From positions 1 to 39,142 of the forward strand of contig JACZJJ010000168.1 in the NCBI GenBank assembly GCA_014860625.1: a stretch of DNA of 39,142 nucleotides. The letters run 5' to 3'. Position numbers and translations under genes: made by a program. Origin of the DNA: Bacteroidales bacterium (GTDB lineage: Bacteria; Bacteroidota; Bacteroidia; Bacteroidales; FEN-979). Shown here piece after piece: positions 18,001 to 27,400 of the stretch; the first letter of the stretch is position 1; every line of letters begins with the position of its first letter. The notes beneath the pieces were generated by a model. It was not told the DNA's origin. It saw only the letters and a list, made by a program, of their open reading frames with translations, and made no database searches.

Positions 18001-18751
18001 TGACGGAGTCCCAGGTCAGATGGGCGCTGTTTCCGGCATCGATACGATCTGCGGAGTGGCAACCGGCATTTCCTACTCAGCCAATCCGATTGCCAATGTA
18101 CTGGCCTATAACTGGACTATTCCGCCAGGAGCCATCATCACCTCCGGAGCAGGAACAACGACAATTCTAGTCGACTATCCCGAAACTGCCACCTCGGGCA
18201 ATGTAACCGTAACAGCCAGCAATGCATGTGGAAACGGAGCCCCTTCGGTACCACTGGAAGTTACTGTCACACAAATACCTCCAGCACCGGCGATCACCCT
18301 GCTAGGAGACATGCTTCAGAGTAACATGAATACAGGAAACCAGTGGTTCCTCAACGGATCACCCATACCTGGAGCAACAGGCTCAACATACCTTGCAGTG
18401 GAAGAGGGCGATTACTGGGACCACGTAAGCATTAACGGATGTTCGTCCGATACTTCAAACCACATCTATGTGCTGATCACAGGCGTTGAGAACCATCAGT
18501 TGGAGAGCATTTCACTCTATCCCAATCCGAACGACGGAACTTTTACGATTCGCTTCAGTCAGGGAGCGGATGAATCTTATGAGATCATTGTTGTGAATCA
18601 ACTGGGCATGAAGGTGACGGAAAAGCGACTTCTGGTTAAGCAGGGAAATACAGAACATCAAATCGACCTGCGGCCACTCCCTATCGGAGTTTATACCATA
18701 CTGATATCAGGAGAAACAAAGCGTGTAGTGAGGAAAATCATCGTGAAGTAG
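12047..18751 (+). CDS. Giant T9SS-exported PKD-like repeat protein (2234 aa)
   Basis: I chose the ATG at 12047 (MKRILILYSL...) because a signal peptide follows at once; the frame stays open to a TTG at 12020, which would only add residues before it. Next comes a CARDB-like domain (about residues 15-150, ending near NETNNISA). Ten tandem repeats of 81-82 residues follow, at bases about 12507-14945 (PGxxTVTGPGSGC ... FSWTAPADWSPNTGSG ... PSNSCGNG). A jelly-roll domain resembling MAM or choice-of-anchor domains comes next (about bases 14980-15460). Then a second, different family of 10 or 11 repeats of about 83 residues (PTPTISGPxxxC ... YxWxVSxGG ... VNYTNxxGC). A final Ig-like part leads to a type A T9SS sorting domain (YPNPNDG...GVYTI...RKIIVK, about 2155-2234). 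Probably a long stalk or adhesin-like surface protein; ligand unknown. It converges on the efflux operon with only three bases between the stop codons. Confidence 0.9.
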   Translation: MKRILILYSLILVFSSSIYTQPLPDLIITAGSQSVSPTTVTAGSTITVSASENNIGTASSVSNVVGIWLSSDGIMNTINDVFLGSISGYPALLAGSSSSVLNTSVTIPASATAGVYYIFFWADGCMTNGCTGVVSESNETNNISATQLTVNCTLPGTAVVTGPGSGCLGASLTFSATSTGATSFSWTAPADWSPNTGSGTSFTSTPGSSGNVTAVPSNSCGNGPLGMLNVTITNILPGAATVTGPGSGCAGSPLTFTTSATNASSYSWIAPADWSPSTGSGTSFTSTPGSSGNVIATPSNGCGNGTSGNKNVTVNPLPGSTVLGGPGSGCSGVSLTYTATSSNATSYSWTAPTGWSPTSGSGTSFTTTPGSSGTITVTPSNSCGNGAITNTPVTIATSVPGVATVTGSGSGCAGSPLTFTASSSNATSFSWTAPAGWSPTTGSGTNFTSTPGSSGTVTATPSNSCGTGSAGSSSVTVTASVPGAAAVTGSSSGCGGTPMTFSATSSNATSFSWTAPAGWSPNTGSGSTFTSTPGSSGNVTATPSNICGNGTTGNLSVTITTLPGPATVSGSASGCTGVALTFSASSSNATSFSWTAPADWSPNTGSGTTFISTPGSSGNITVTPSNGCGNGTPGSKNVTVSSLPGPATVTGPGSGCAGVSLTFNATSTNASAFVWTAPADWVPNTGSGATFTSTPGSSGNVTAFPSNSCGVGSTGSKSVSISSIPGAATISGAGTACAGTALTFSASSTNATSFSWTAPAGWSPNTGSGTTFTSTPGASGNITVTPSNSCGNGPADSKNITITSVPGAATVTGPGSGCSGVSLTFTASSSNASTFNWTAPADWSPNTGSGSSFSSTPGSSGNITVTPSNNCGNGTSGSINVTINSIPGQAVITGPGSGCAGTALTYSATAPNASSYSWTAPADWTPNIGSGTTFTATPGTSGDVTVFPSNSCGNGTLGSKYVVASPLPVPTVGPSPLMTESFENGGSIPTGWEIETLAPNNAITFPTSTSYPVGYVAYNGTYLVRFNSYENGNGVIRLKRTTPISTIGSTNVNVNFAWLESSGFSTANDRVEVEWSLDGTTWTSAGTFPRYNANSGWKIRNQQLPFLTTGQATLYIAFKFTSEFGNDCYLDLAKVFRSNTSVCVNTSASYQTESGMTAYGWAVSSGGTITSGSGTSSITVLWSATGSHTVSVNYTNPSGCKGNTPTSMTVAVNPLPVPTISGPTSVCVHDTVIYRTQKNMASYLWTISSGGTIHGLTSDSLISVTWDTAGLPANRWVKVAYTNTNGCSGTTPVPYSVTVNPLPTPTISGPIALCRTTIGTYQTEQAMTGYSWTVSPGGVILAGLGTRTITVRWDSAGAKIVSVNYINLSGCDALAPTVLPITIHPLPVPSISGADSTCLNTTGNVYSTEAGMLNYIWNVSTGGVVTAGGTTASPSVTITWTTLGSHSVSVIYTNPLGCTAATATILPVLVSPVPAPQLFGPNIACAQSTGHIYSTQPGMAAYYWSVSPGGIITSPTDTSAILVSWNTIGNRYVTVNYTTPAGCTGTIPDTMAVIVQSRPSPTISGPASVCEATGGHIYSTEPMNTGYQWTLSGGGTIISGFGTNVITVTWDTAGARQVMVNYTSPSTGCNALTPTSYAVFVKPKPIPVITGPTPVCKGISGNTYTTQSGMLNYIWNVSSGNTTTSGGTPGSNFITVTWNVLDTQTVSVNYTALNGCTSQTAATYKVKVNPLPTPTIGGPDTVCVNTTGNIYGTQPGMFSYIWAVSAGGTITSGAGTDTITVTWTLAGARSVSVNYTDSNGCTAAAPVVYNVHVLTLPVPIITGPASACKGSAGNTYTTASGMTNYQWVISNGGTITAGGSDSVNFVTVTWDSAGAQTVSAGYTNATGCTSAPLSVYTVTVHPLPTPTISGESSACVDGGNYTYTTETGMTGYIWTTSSSGQIISGQGTPQVQVNWLATGSQWVGVNYTNATGCTAATASTYTVTVDGVPGQMGAVSGIDTICGVATGISYSANPIANVLAYNWTIPPGAIITSGAGTTTILVDYPETATSGNVTVTASNACGNGAPSVPLEVTVTQIPPAPAITLLGDMLQSNMNTGNQWFLNGSPIPGATGSTYLAVEEGDYWDHVSINGCSSDTSNHIYVLITGVENHQLESISLYPNPNDGTFTIRFSQGADESYEIIVVNQLGMKVTEKRLLVKQGNTEHQIDLRPLPIGVYTILISGETKRVVRKIIVK

Positions 18752-18754
18752 GGG

Positions 18755-19906
18755 TTACTCCCCCTGCTTGAGCTCTTCCGATTTTACAAAATAGCTGCCG
18801 CTGATCACCACTCTGGCATCCGGAGGAATTGGCTCCTTGAGAATGATCTGGATAAATCCATCTTCAGAGAAGCCTGTAGAAACCCTCATTTGTGCAAAGG
18901 CGTAAACTGAGTCACTCGAGGGAGACAGGGTATAGTAGATATAGGCATCATCCGTCCCCTCTCCAACTACGGCTTCTTCAGGTAGTGCATCCACCTTCTG
19001 CTCATCCGTGTGAATCTCTGCGGAAGCAAACATGCCAGGCAGAATATGTTTCGAAGTGTTATTGAAACTGGCAATGACTTTAACGGTTCGGGCATCCTCC
19101 TCAACCGTTTTACCGATGCTGGTCACCCTGGCCTCATAGACTTCTGCGCCAAGATTGGCCAGTGAAAAAGTAACACGCTGACCAACTGAGATATAGGGAA
19201 CATCCTTCTCAAAAACCCGAATCTCAAGGAGAAGATTATCTTTGTCGATGATCCTGAACATCAGTTTGTTGGGCTCAACGTATTGTCCGATGGTGATCGC
19301 CATCTCTTCAACCGTGCCGGCAATTGGACTTACAACGCCAGCAACAGGCTGTATGGTTCCGGCATCCAGAGCTTCCAATGGGATGTTGAACATCTCCATC
19401 TGCATTTTTAAGGACTGATACCTCGCTTCAAGATCTGTCAGATCCTTTCGTGCCTCCTCTACCCTTTTATCCGCATTGATTTTATCCTTGTTCAGCATCT
19501 CCTGTCTTTCAAATTCACTCTTTTGATAAGCCAGCAGAGATCTTGTAGAAATATATTTCTGTTGCATTTCGATGATCTCGGGCGAAGTGATGGCAGCCAG
19601 AAGTTTTCCCCTGAATACGTTATCTCCCACATTCACGAGAATAGACTCGACAGTACCCCCGATCATGGTTCCCACAGAGGCGTTCTTTTGCCACCTGAGG
19701 ATCAGTTTGCCCTTGGCCTTGATATCCTTGGAAAGCACCTCACGTGTGAGAGTTCCAAAGGTAATGTTGCCAATCTCTATCTGTTCCTTAGTCAGGACAA
19801 CCATCCCCGATTCGGGCATTACTGTGTCGCTTGTTTCTTCCGTTACCGTATTAGAATGGCAGCCGGCAAGGAAGAGGCAGATGAAAATTCCTGTTATTGT
19901 TCTCAT
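18755..19906 (-). CDS. RND efflux periplasmic adaptor lipoprotein (CusB/CzcB type)
   Basis: At 383 residues this is the usual size for a membrane-fusion protein. The N-terminus MRTITGIFICLFLAGC is a lipoprotein signal with the lipidated cysteine at residue 16. A lipoyl/barrel-sandwich half follows (GTMIGGTVESILVNVGDNV), then a helical hairpin (about 110-185, charged and coiled-coil-like), the second lipoyl half (VVSPIAGTVEEMAITIGQYV) and beta-barrel and membrane-proximal domains. It would link the inner-membrane RND pump to the outer-membrane channel. It starts two bases after the stop of the pump gene, so both are surely one operon, pump first. No His- or Met-rich metal-binding tail is visible, so the metal cannot be named. 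Confidence 0.92.
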   Translation of the reverse strand: MRTITGIFICLFLAGCHSNTVTEETSDTVMPESGMVVLTKEQIEIGNITFGTLTREVLSKDIKAKGKLILRWQKNASVGTMIGGTVESILVNVGDNVFRGKLLAAITSPEIIEMQQKYISTRSLLAYQKSEFERQEMLNKDKINADKRVEEARKDLTDLEARYQSLKMQMEMFNIPLEALDAGTIQPVAGVVSPIAGTVEEMAITIGQYVEPNKLMFRIIDKDNLLLEIRVFEKDVPYISVGQRVTFSLANLGAEVYEARVTSIGKTVEEDARTVKVIASFNNTSKHILPGMFASAEIHTDEQKVDALPEEAVVGEGTDDAYIYYTLSPSSDSVYAFAQMRVSTGFSEDGFIQIILKEPIPPDARVVISGSYFVKSEELKQGE

Positions 19907-19908
19907 GG

Positions 19909-22900
19909 CTAAATATTTCCCAGCAGATTGTTAATCCGGATGACAGTTTGATTGTAACTGTTTAATGCATCCAGGTATTCCAATTGCAGTGCGAATGCTT
20001 CATTCAGGGTGAATATATATTGAAAGAGGTTGATCTCCCCGGCACGATAACTCTTCTCTGCAGATGAGATCATAGAAAGTGAAAGAGATAATCCTTTCTC
20101 GTCAAAATAGGTGAGTGTGTATTCCGCTTTCTCCAACTCTTTCCTGTACCGGTACCACCTGCTCTCCAGATGATGCATTCCGTTTTCGATCTCGTTGGAA
20201 GCTATATCCCGCCTGATTTTGGCCGACTTGATTTTGCCCATTGGGACCCAGAACCATATCGGAAGTGAGATCCCATAGGTCCACCCGGTAAATGGCTCTA
20301 TATCGTCGAGGCTCTGTGTAAACCATCCAATACTGAACGAAGGGGCCAACTGCCAGGACTCCTTTCGGAGATTTGCTTTTTCATAGTTCAAAGAGGACTC
20401 AAGATAGTTCATTGTGAGGTTATCCGACAACCCATCGGGGGGAAGCAGTGGGGTATCAAGCCTGGTAGGGAAAGCGGCAGGAGTTACATAATCAGTATCC
20501 GAATGGATCATTGTCTTCAGGTCGTTGATCATTGATTCCACATCGGCCCGCAGGGATCTGACATCCAGTTCGGTCTTTGCTTTTCTCGACTCGCTGATCA
20601 ATACATCGAGTTGATTCACATCGCCAGCCTCAAACTGACGTGAAGTTGCCTTGTAAAAGATCCCGAAAATGCTGTCTTGCTTTTCTTTCAGCAGGAGTTT
20701 GGCAGAAGTGATCCACCACTCCATGTAAACCGATTTAACCTCTGTGACAAGCTCCACCTTTTTCAACTCTGAGAGCAAAGATGTCACTTCGGTTTTGGCC
20801 TTCTGCGCTGCCACCTTCTCCACATAAACCATTGGAAAATCGATCTCCTGGCTGATGACTACCTTGTAATCTTTCAAGGCTGAATTGATCTCCCCTGTCT
20901 CGATTGATACAGTTGGGCCTGCCAGGTCGAATTCAGACATGATCAAGCTCTTCTCTGCTTTTTTCTCCAGCTCGAAATTTTTAATCTCAGTGGCATTCTG
21001 AAGCGCTCTATCAACAGCCTGCGGCATCGTGAGTATGGTAGGTTTCCCTCTGTCCTGCCCAAACATCGCGAAAGGGAAGAGCAACAAGAGGAGGAACATC
21101 GCAACCGGAGGCAGTTTCTTTCTGGGCCATAACCGGATCCTTGTGAGAGCGCAATGGAATCCCTCCTGGAAGGTGAAATACAACACGGGAAGCACGACGA
21201 GGGTAAGAACAGATGCGGTAAGAATCCCTCCGATCACCACCGTGGCTAATGGTTTCTGGACTTCCGCACCGGCAGCGGTGCTCAGGGCCATAGGCACAAA
21301 ACCGAAAGCGGCTACCAGGGATGTCATGATGACAGGACGAAGCCTGTCTGATGTTCCTTGCTTGATCCGCTCCCAGATATCACTTATCCCCTCCTTTTCA
21401 AGCTGGTTGTAATGAGAGATCAGCACGATCCCATTCAGGACGGCAATCCCGAATAGGGCAATAAAACCGACTCCTGCCGAGATGCTGAAAGGCATCCCTC
21501 GGATTAGTAACGCCAAGATTCCACCAACGGCAGCGAGGGGGATAGCAGTAAATACCATAACAGATTGTTTAAAAGAGTTAAATGCAAAAAATAACATGAT
21601 AAAGATTGCTGCAAGAGCGACCGGAACAGCAATGGAAGAGGTCCTTTTCGCTGATTTCAGGTTCTCAAACTGTCCACCGTAAGTAAAATAGTATCCTGGA
21701 GGCAACACCATCCTACGGGTCAGCTCCCTGTCAACCTCATCGATAAAGGATTCTACATCCCGGTTTCTCACATTGATCCCGATGGTGGCACGCCGTTTGG
21801 TCTCTTCCCGGGAGATCATCATTGGTCCGCTTACTTCGTGAATATCCGCCACCTGGCTAAGCAGGATCAGCTCTTCATTGGGCCGGTTGACCCGAAGGTT
21901 ATAAAGAGCGTCGATATCTTTCCGGTACTCCTCATCCAGCCGGACAACCAGGTCGAACCGCCGCTCACCTTCAAAGACCAGTCCGGCTGCCTGACCTGCG
22001 AATGCCGTTCGGATGATGGAATTCATCTCATTGATATTCAATCCATTTTGGGCTATTTTATCACGGTTGAATGTAACAACCAACTGTGGCAACCCAACGA
22101 TTTGATCCACCTTTACATCACCTGCTCCCGTGATTTTACTGATGATCGAGGCCGCCTTGTTTGCCTGATCGAAAAGAATGTCGAGGTCCTCTCCAAAAAT
22201 TTTCACGGCAACATCGGTCTTCACCCCTGTCATCAGTTCATTAAACCGAAGCTGAATAGGTTGGGAGAAATCAAAACTCGCTCCAGGGATAACCGCGAGG
22301 GCTTCCTTCATTTTGTCGACCATCTCCTCCCGCGTATGGGCAGTCAGCCACTCCTTCTTCGGCTTCATGGTTATCATCACATCGGCATCCTCAATAGCCA
22401 TCGGGTCGGTGGGGACTTCTGCTGAACCAATTTTAGAGACAACATGAATGACTTCAGGAAATTGCTCAGTGAGGATTTTCTCCGCCATTGTTGTGGTAGC
22501 AATGCTTTGCGACAGGGATGACCCTGGGGGCAATGTCAACTGACAGGCTAGATCGCCCTCTTCCAGCGTAGGGAGGAACTCCCCTCCCATCCGGGAGAAG
22601 ATCCAGAGGCTGATCACCACGATGATGGAAGCGCCAATGATGACAAGTACCGGAAGGCGCAATGCGACATCGAGTGTTTTATCATGCCATCGGTGCAGGT
22701 GACCCATAATCTTTTCGGAGATATTTTTTTTGAAAACGACCTTCTTTCTGAGGAAGATGGAAGCGATCATCGGCACATAGGTAAAAGAGAGAATCAACGC
22801 ACCAATCAAAGCGAAACTGACGGTTTGGGCCATCGGCTTGAACATCTTGCCTTCAATCCCGGTAAAAGCAAAAATCGGGACGTAAACGATGAGAATGATC

Positions 22901-24258
22901 AATACACCAAAGACAGCGGAGTGGCTCACCCTGCTGGTTGCCTTGAAGATGGTTTCGTCCATTTTCTGCTGGTCGAGCCGTTGCAGGTTGAAATGTTTCT
23001 GCAACTGATGCATGATCCCTTCTACCACAATCACAGTTCCGTCCACAATCAAACCGAAGTCAATCGCTCCCAGGCTCATCAGGTTGGCTGATACATGGAA
23101 CACCCTCATCATGGCGATGGCAAAAAGCATCGAAAGCGGGATGACAGAAGCCACGATAAGTCCTGAGCGCATGTTGCCGAGTAACAGAACCAGCACGAAG
23201 ATGACGATCAGCCCTCCCTCTATGAGGTTTGTTGTGACGGTGTGCATGGTCTTTCCGATCAGTAACGATCTGTCGAGATAAGGGTTGATCTCAAGTCCGG
23301 GTGGCAAGATCTTCTCCACCTTCCTGATTCTCTCCTTTACAAGGCGGGTCACTTCATCGCTGTTTGCCCCTTTCAGCATCAGGGTAATCCCTCCAACAGC
23401 TTCACCCTTACCATCTTTTGTCATAGCACCGAAACGGGGTGGCGCACCGATTTTTACAACTGCCACATCCCGGATGGTAATGGGGAGCCCATTCACCTCC
23501 TTGACTACAATCTGTTCAATATCCCTGCTATCTTTGACGATGCCTTCGGTTCGGATATAATAAGCCTCCTGTCGCTTCTCGATGTAGCTTCCTCCCGAAT
23601 TCTGATTGTTGTTCTCAAGAGCATCAAAGATCTCGGGGATCGTGATGTTCATTCCAACCAGGTGCTTCGGGTCAACAGCAACCTCGAACTGCTTCAGCAA
23701 TCCACCGAAAGAGCTGATCTCCACGATGCCGGGAATTCCGGCAAGCTGTCGTTTTACAATCCAATCCTGGATCGTTCTGAGATCAAAAAGCGAATACTGG
23801 TCTTCATAACCAGGCTTGGCCTCGAGGACATACTGATAAATCTCTCCCAGGCCGGTAGTAACAGGCATCATCTCAGGAGAACCGTATTCGGCGGGAATCT
23901 GCTGGGCTGCCAGAACAATTTGTTCGGAGACAATCTGTCGGGCCCTCATTACATCCACATCATCTTTGAAGACGATGGTGACAACCGAAAGTCCGAATCG
24001 CGACAGAGATCGGATCTCCGTCACGTCCTGGATATTGGCCATGGCCGTTTCAACAGGGAAGGTGATGAATTGTTCCACCTCCTGGGGAGCAAGAGATGGA
24101 GAGATGGTGATAACCTGAACCTGGTTGTTTGTGATATCAGGGACAGCATCAATAGGGAGATTGACGAAGCTAAAGATCCCCCAGGCAATCAAAGCAATGG
24201 TCAACAGCCCGATGACCAGTTTGTTTTTGATGGAGAAAGTGATGATTTTGTCAAGCAT
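19909..24258 (-). CDS. Heavy-metal RND efflux pump fused to TolC-type outer-membrane factor
   Basis: The first 1,020 or so of 1449 residues are a CusA/CzcA-family RND permease starting MLDKIITFSIKNKLVIG. It has the TM4 motif GAIDFGLIVDGTVIVVEG, whose acidic residues mark the heavy-metal subfamily and carry protons, and a second set of membrane helices (FSISAGVGFIALFGIAVLNG). From about residue 1040 a new section starts with RKKLPPVA-MFLLLLLFPFAMFGQ, which looks like a complete signal peptide, followed by a TolC/CzcC-like domain to the end (PQAVDRALQNATEIK ... NLLGNI). The fusion puts pump and channel in one gene and is known in Bacteroidota. I start at the ATG at 24258: the upstream TTG at 24315 overlaps the predicted promoter, and the family normally begins with this sequence. 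FLPTLEEGDL looks more CzcA-like than CusA-like, but the substrate metal is undetermined. Confidence 0.93.
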   Translation of the reverse strand: MLDKIITFSIKNKLVIGLLTIALIAWGIFSFVNLPIDAVPDITNNQVQVITISPSLAPQEVEQFITFPVETAMANIQDVTEIRSLSRFGLSVVTIVFKDDVDVMRARQIVSEQIVLAAQQIPAEYGSPEMMPVTTGLGEIYQYVLEAKPGYEDQYSLFDLRTIQDWIVKRQLAGIPGIVEISSFGGLLKQFEVAVDPKHLVGMNITIPEIFDALENNNQNSGGSYIEKRQEAYYIRTEGIVKDSRDIEQIVVKEVNGLPITIRDVAVVKIGAPPRFGAMTKDGKGEAVGGITLMLKGANSDEVTRLVKERIRKVEKILPPGLEINPYLDRSLLIGKTMHTVTTNLIEGGLIVIFVLVLLLGNMRSGLIVASVIPLSMLFAIAMMRVFHVSANLMSLGAIDFGLIVDGTVIVVEGIMHQLQKHFNLQRLDQQKMDETIFKATSRVSHSAVFGVLIILIVYVPIFAFTGIEGKMFKPMAQTVSFALIGALILSFTYVPMIASIFLRKKVVFKKNISEKIMGHLHRWHDKTLDVALRLPVLVIIGASIIVVISLWIFSRMGGEFLPTLEEGDLACQLTLPPGSSLSQSIATTTMAEKILTEQFPEVIHVVSKIGSAEVPTDPMAIEDADVMITMKPKKEWLTAHTREEMVDKMKEALAVIPGASFDFSQPIQLRFNELMTGVKTDVAVKIFGEDLDILFDQANKAASIISKITGAGDVKVDQIVGLPQLVVTFNRDKIAQNGLNINEMNSIIRTAFAGQAAGLVFEGERRFDLVVRLDEEYRKDIDALYNLRVNRPNEELILLSQVADIHEVSGPMMISREETKRRATIGINVRNRDVESFIDEVDRELTRRMVLPPGYYFTYGGQFENLKSAKRTSSIAVPVALAAIFIMLFFAFNSFKQSVMVFTAIPLAAVGGILALLIRGMPFSISAGVGFIALFGIAVLNGIVLISHYNQLEKEGISDIWERIKQGTSDRLRPVIMTSLVAAFGFVPMALSTAAGAEVQKPLATVVIGGILTASVLTLVVLPVLYFTFQEGFHCALTRIRLWPRKKLPPVAMFLLLLLFPFAMFGQDRGKPTILTMPQAVDRALQNATEIKNFELEKKAEKSLIMSEFDLAGPTVSIETGEINSALKDYKVVISQEIDFPMVYVEKVAAQKAKTEVTSLLSELKKVELVTEVKSVYMEWWITSAKLLLKEKQDSIFGIFYKATSRQFEAGDVNQLDVLISESRKAKTELDVRSLRADVESMINDLKTMIHSDTDYVTPAAFPTRLDTPLLPPDGLSDNLTMNYLESSLNYEKANLRKESWQLAPSFSIGWFTQSLDDIEPFTGWTYGISLPIWFWVPMGKIKSAKIRRDIASNEIENGMHHLESRWYRYRKELEKAEYTLTYFDEKGLSLSLSMISSAEKSYRAGEINLFQYIFTLNEAFALQLEYLDALNSYNQTVIRINNLLGNI

Positions 24259-24282
24259 AATGGGAGGAATGCGAATTATGAT

Positions 24283-24315
24283 CAAAAGTAGGAGATTTTT
24301 TTGAAAATTACACAA
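24283..24315 (-). promoter_or_regulatory. Candidate promoter of the efflux operon
   Basis: On the minus strand TACTTTTG (24290-24283) matches the -7 box TAnnTTTG. A TTG at 24315-24313 lies 22 bases upstream, two more than in the other promoters of this window. Transcription would begin near 24276, which supports the ATG at 24258 as the start codon. Confidence 0.45.
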
Positions 24316-24328
24316 ATAATGTAGGGAC

Positions 24329-24360
24329 GGTCATGGGGTCATGGGGTCATGGGGTGATGA
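24329..24360. repeat. Octamer array GGTCATGG (4 copies)
   Basis: Three exact GGTCATGG units and one diverged GGTGATGA lie in the divergent spacer between the efflux operon and the metallopeptidase-like gene. No function is visible. Confidence 0.8.
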
Positions 24361-24419
24361 ATTGGATTTAGCCCAACAGTTCAGTGATTATCCTTAAATT
24401 TACGTCCTGATCTACCGGC

Positions 24420-27400
24420 ATGTTGAATCGCTTTCTCTTCTGTAACATTCTTTTTCTGGGATCCATCACCTCCCTTCAAGCCCAATACTATACCACCGGC
24501 CAGGATCCGGCATCCGTGAAGTGGAGCCAGATCAGGACCGACTCATTCCGGATCGTCTTCCCTGAGAACTTCGTTTACAATAGTGAGTACCTGGCGAACA
24601 TCCTGAAGCTGACCGCCAGGTATGAAACGAAATCATTGAAAGCAACAGTTCCCCGGATGCCGTTTCTCCTGCACACCAGCTCAACCATCTCAAACGGCTT
24701 GACGGTATGGGCTCCCCGCCGGATTGAATTGTACACCTGTCCGCCCCAGGATATCTATGCCGAAGAGTGGCTGGAACAGTTGGCGCTTCATGAATATAGA
24801 CATGCTGTGCAGACCAGCAAGATGAAGCAGGGTTTTTCGAAGGCCTTGTACTATATTTTCGGGGAGCAGGCGACAGGTGCAGTGCTCGGAATGTATATTC
24901 CAACCTGGTTTCTGGAGGGGGATGCCACCGTGACGGAGACTGCTCTCTCGAACTCCGGCAGGGGTCGGGTTGCTTCATTTACGGCCCCACTGAGAGCCCA
25001 GTTCCTGCAAAAAGGAATCTATTCGTATGATCTGGCAACAATGGGCTCCTATAAAACCTTCACACCGGATGCTTACACACTGGGTTATCACCTGGTTGCC
25101 AAAGGGAGGGAAAGGTATGGATATGAGCTCTGGGACCATGTTCTGGACAAAGTTGCCAGACTTCCCTTCATGGTGGTGCCATTCAACGCCGGCATCAGGC
25201 AAAAAAGCGGATACTGGAAAACCGGCCTCTACCGGAAAATGATGGAGGAGTTGCTAATCGAGTGGCAGAAAGAGGAAGATGAATCCTGGCGGTCCTTCTT
25301 CAACCCGGTAACAATACCAAACCCGGCAGATCACACTACCTGGGATCGGCCGCAATTCGTGAACGACTCAATCCTGATCGCTGCCCGGTGGAGCAACGAG
25401 GGTGTACCGAAATTGATGATACTCAACCGAAAGGGTGAGACAAAACCGTTGAAAAAACTTGGAGCCTATCAGCCCGGAAGTCTCTCGGTTTCGGAGGATG
25501 CCATTGTGTGGACTGAGTACCGGCCGGATATCCGGTGGGAGAATAGGAGCTATTCCGTAATTAGGAAATTAGAAATTAGGAAATTAGGAAATTGGTCAGG
25601 AGGTCAGGAAACCAGGAGGTTAGGAGGGAAGGAAGTAATGAGGTCAGGGTGGAGTGCACAGGGCGCAGGGCACAGGGCGCAGGTATCCGGCATCCGGTAT
25701 CCGATATCCGGTATCCGACATCCGGCATCCGGCATCCGGCATCCATATCTTACCAGAAAATCCCGCTACTTCTCCCCTGCCCTATCGCAGAACGGCAGCT
25801 ACATCGCGGCAGTACAGATCAAGGAGGAGAACCAATCGTTTATCGACATCCTGAAGAGCGGCGACGGAGAGCTCCTGCTATCCATTGCTGCTCCTGATAA
25901 CGGTCTGTTCCTTCAGCCTGCCTGGTCGCCTGATGGACGAAAGATCGCATTTATCCTGTTGACTCAGGACGGGAAATCGCTTCACACAATGGATTCGTAT
26001 GGAGGTTCCTTTACCTCCCTCCTGCCTCCCTCCTTCCAGGAGATATCCGGTCCTCCGCTGTTTTTCCGGAACTACCTGCTCTTCATGGCCGATTATACCG
26101 GCATTGAAAACATTTTTGCCATTGATACCCTTACACGGCAACTCTACCAGGTTACCTCTGCCCGATTCCAGGCGACGAATCCGTCAGTTTCTCCCGACGG
26201 TTCAGGAATTGTTTACTCCGACTACACAGCTAATGGGATGATGGTGGTGACCCGCACCTCCGATCCTTCTCAATGGATACCACTGGATTCCATCCCTGAA
26301 TATAGGTTCGAACTGGCGGAAGCGATGGCGGAGCAGGAAGGAGTTAATATTCAAGATAGCATCAGAAAGAATTACGAATTAGGAATTACGAATTACGATT
26401 CATCACTCACCACATCGCCATACCGCAAAGGCTCCCATCTCTTTGACATCCATTCCTGGGCGCCGGTGTCGATCGATGCCGATAACCTGACGCTGAAGCC
26501 AGGGGTGTCTATTCTCTCCCAAAACCTATTGAGCACCATGTTTGCGGGAGCCGGTTACGAATACGACCTGAGTGAACGGACCGGCAGGCTTTACCTCAAT
26601 CTCTCCTATAAAGGATGGTTTCCGGTGATTGATGTGAACTACTCGTATGGCAAACGAGCCGGGATCGGCAGGTATTCCAACACCGGTGAAAGTTTTCGTT
26701 ATACCTGGAACGAAAGCAACCTCCAGGCAACCATCAGCGTTCCGCTAAATCTCTCCCGGGGAATCTGGTACCGGAAATTCCAACCCTCTTTGGGAACATC
26801 CTGGATCTACGTGATCCACGATAAGAACACCCCGGAACAGTTTACGGAAGGATCCATCAACACGCTTGATTACCGGTTGTATATGTATAACTATATCCGG
26901 TCAAATTACCAGGACATGTTCCCGAAGTGGGGACAGAACCTCGATATCAATTTCCGTCACACACCCTTTACAGGCAATGACATGGGCTCTGTATTCGGGA
27001 TTTCCACCAACCTCTATTTCCCTGGGATATTTCGTCACCACGGCATCCGGATTTATGGAGGATACCAGCGAAGGTGGGACAACCTGGTGTATGGGTATCA
27101 ATTCTCAAGCCTTATTTTATTGCCCCGCGGAACGGAAACCATCTACCCCGAAGAGATGGTATCCCTCTCCGCCAACTACAAATTCCCCTTCCTGCGCCTG
27201 GATGCCAGCGTCGGGTCTCTTCTATATATCAAGCGGTTCAAACTGAATCTTTTCTATGATTGGGCCCAGGGTACCGGTGTCCATGGAGATCAGACACCTC
27301 AATCGACAGGTTTTGAGCTCACTTCCGAGATGCACGTACTGCGCTTTGTCGCTCCGTTTGAATTGGGGGTGCAGGGAGTTTACCTGCCCGAATCCGGAAC

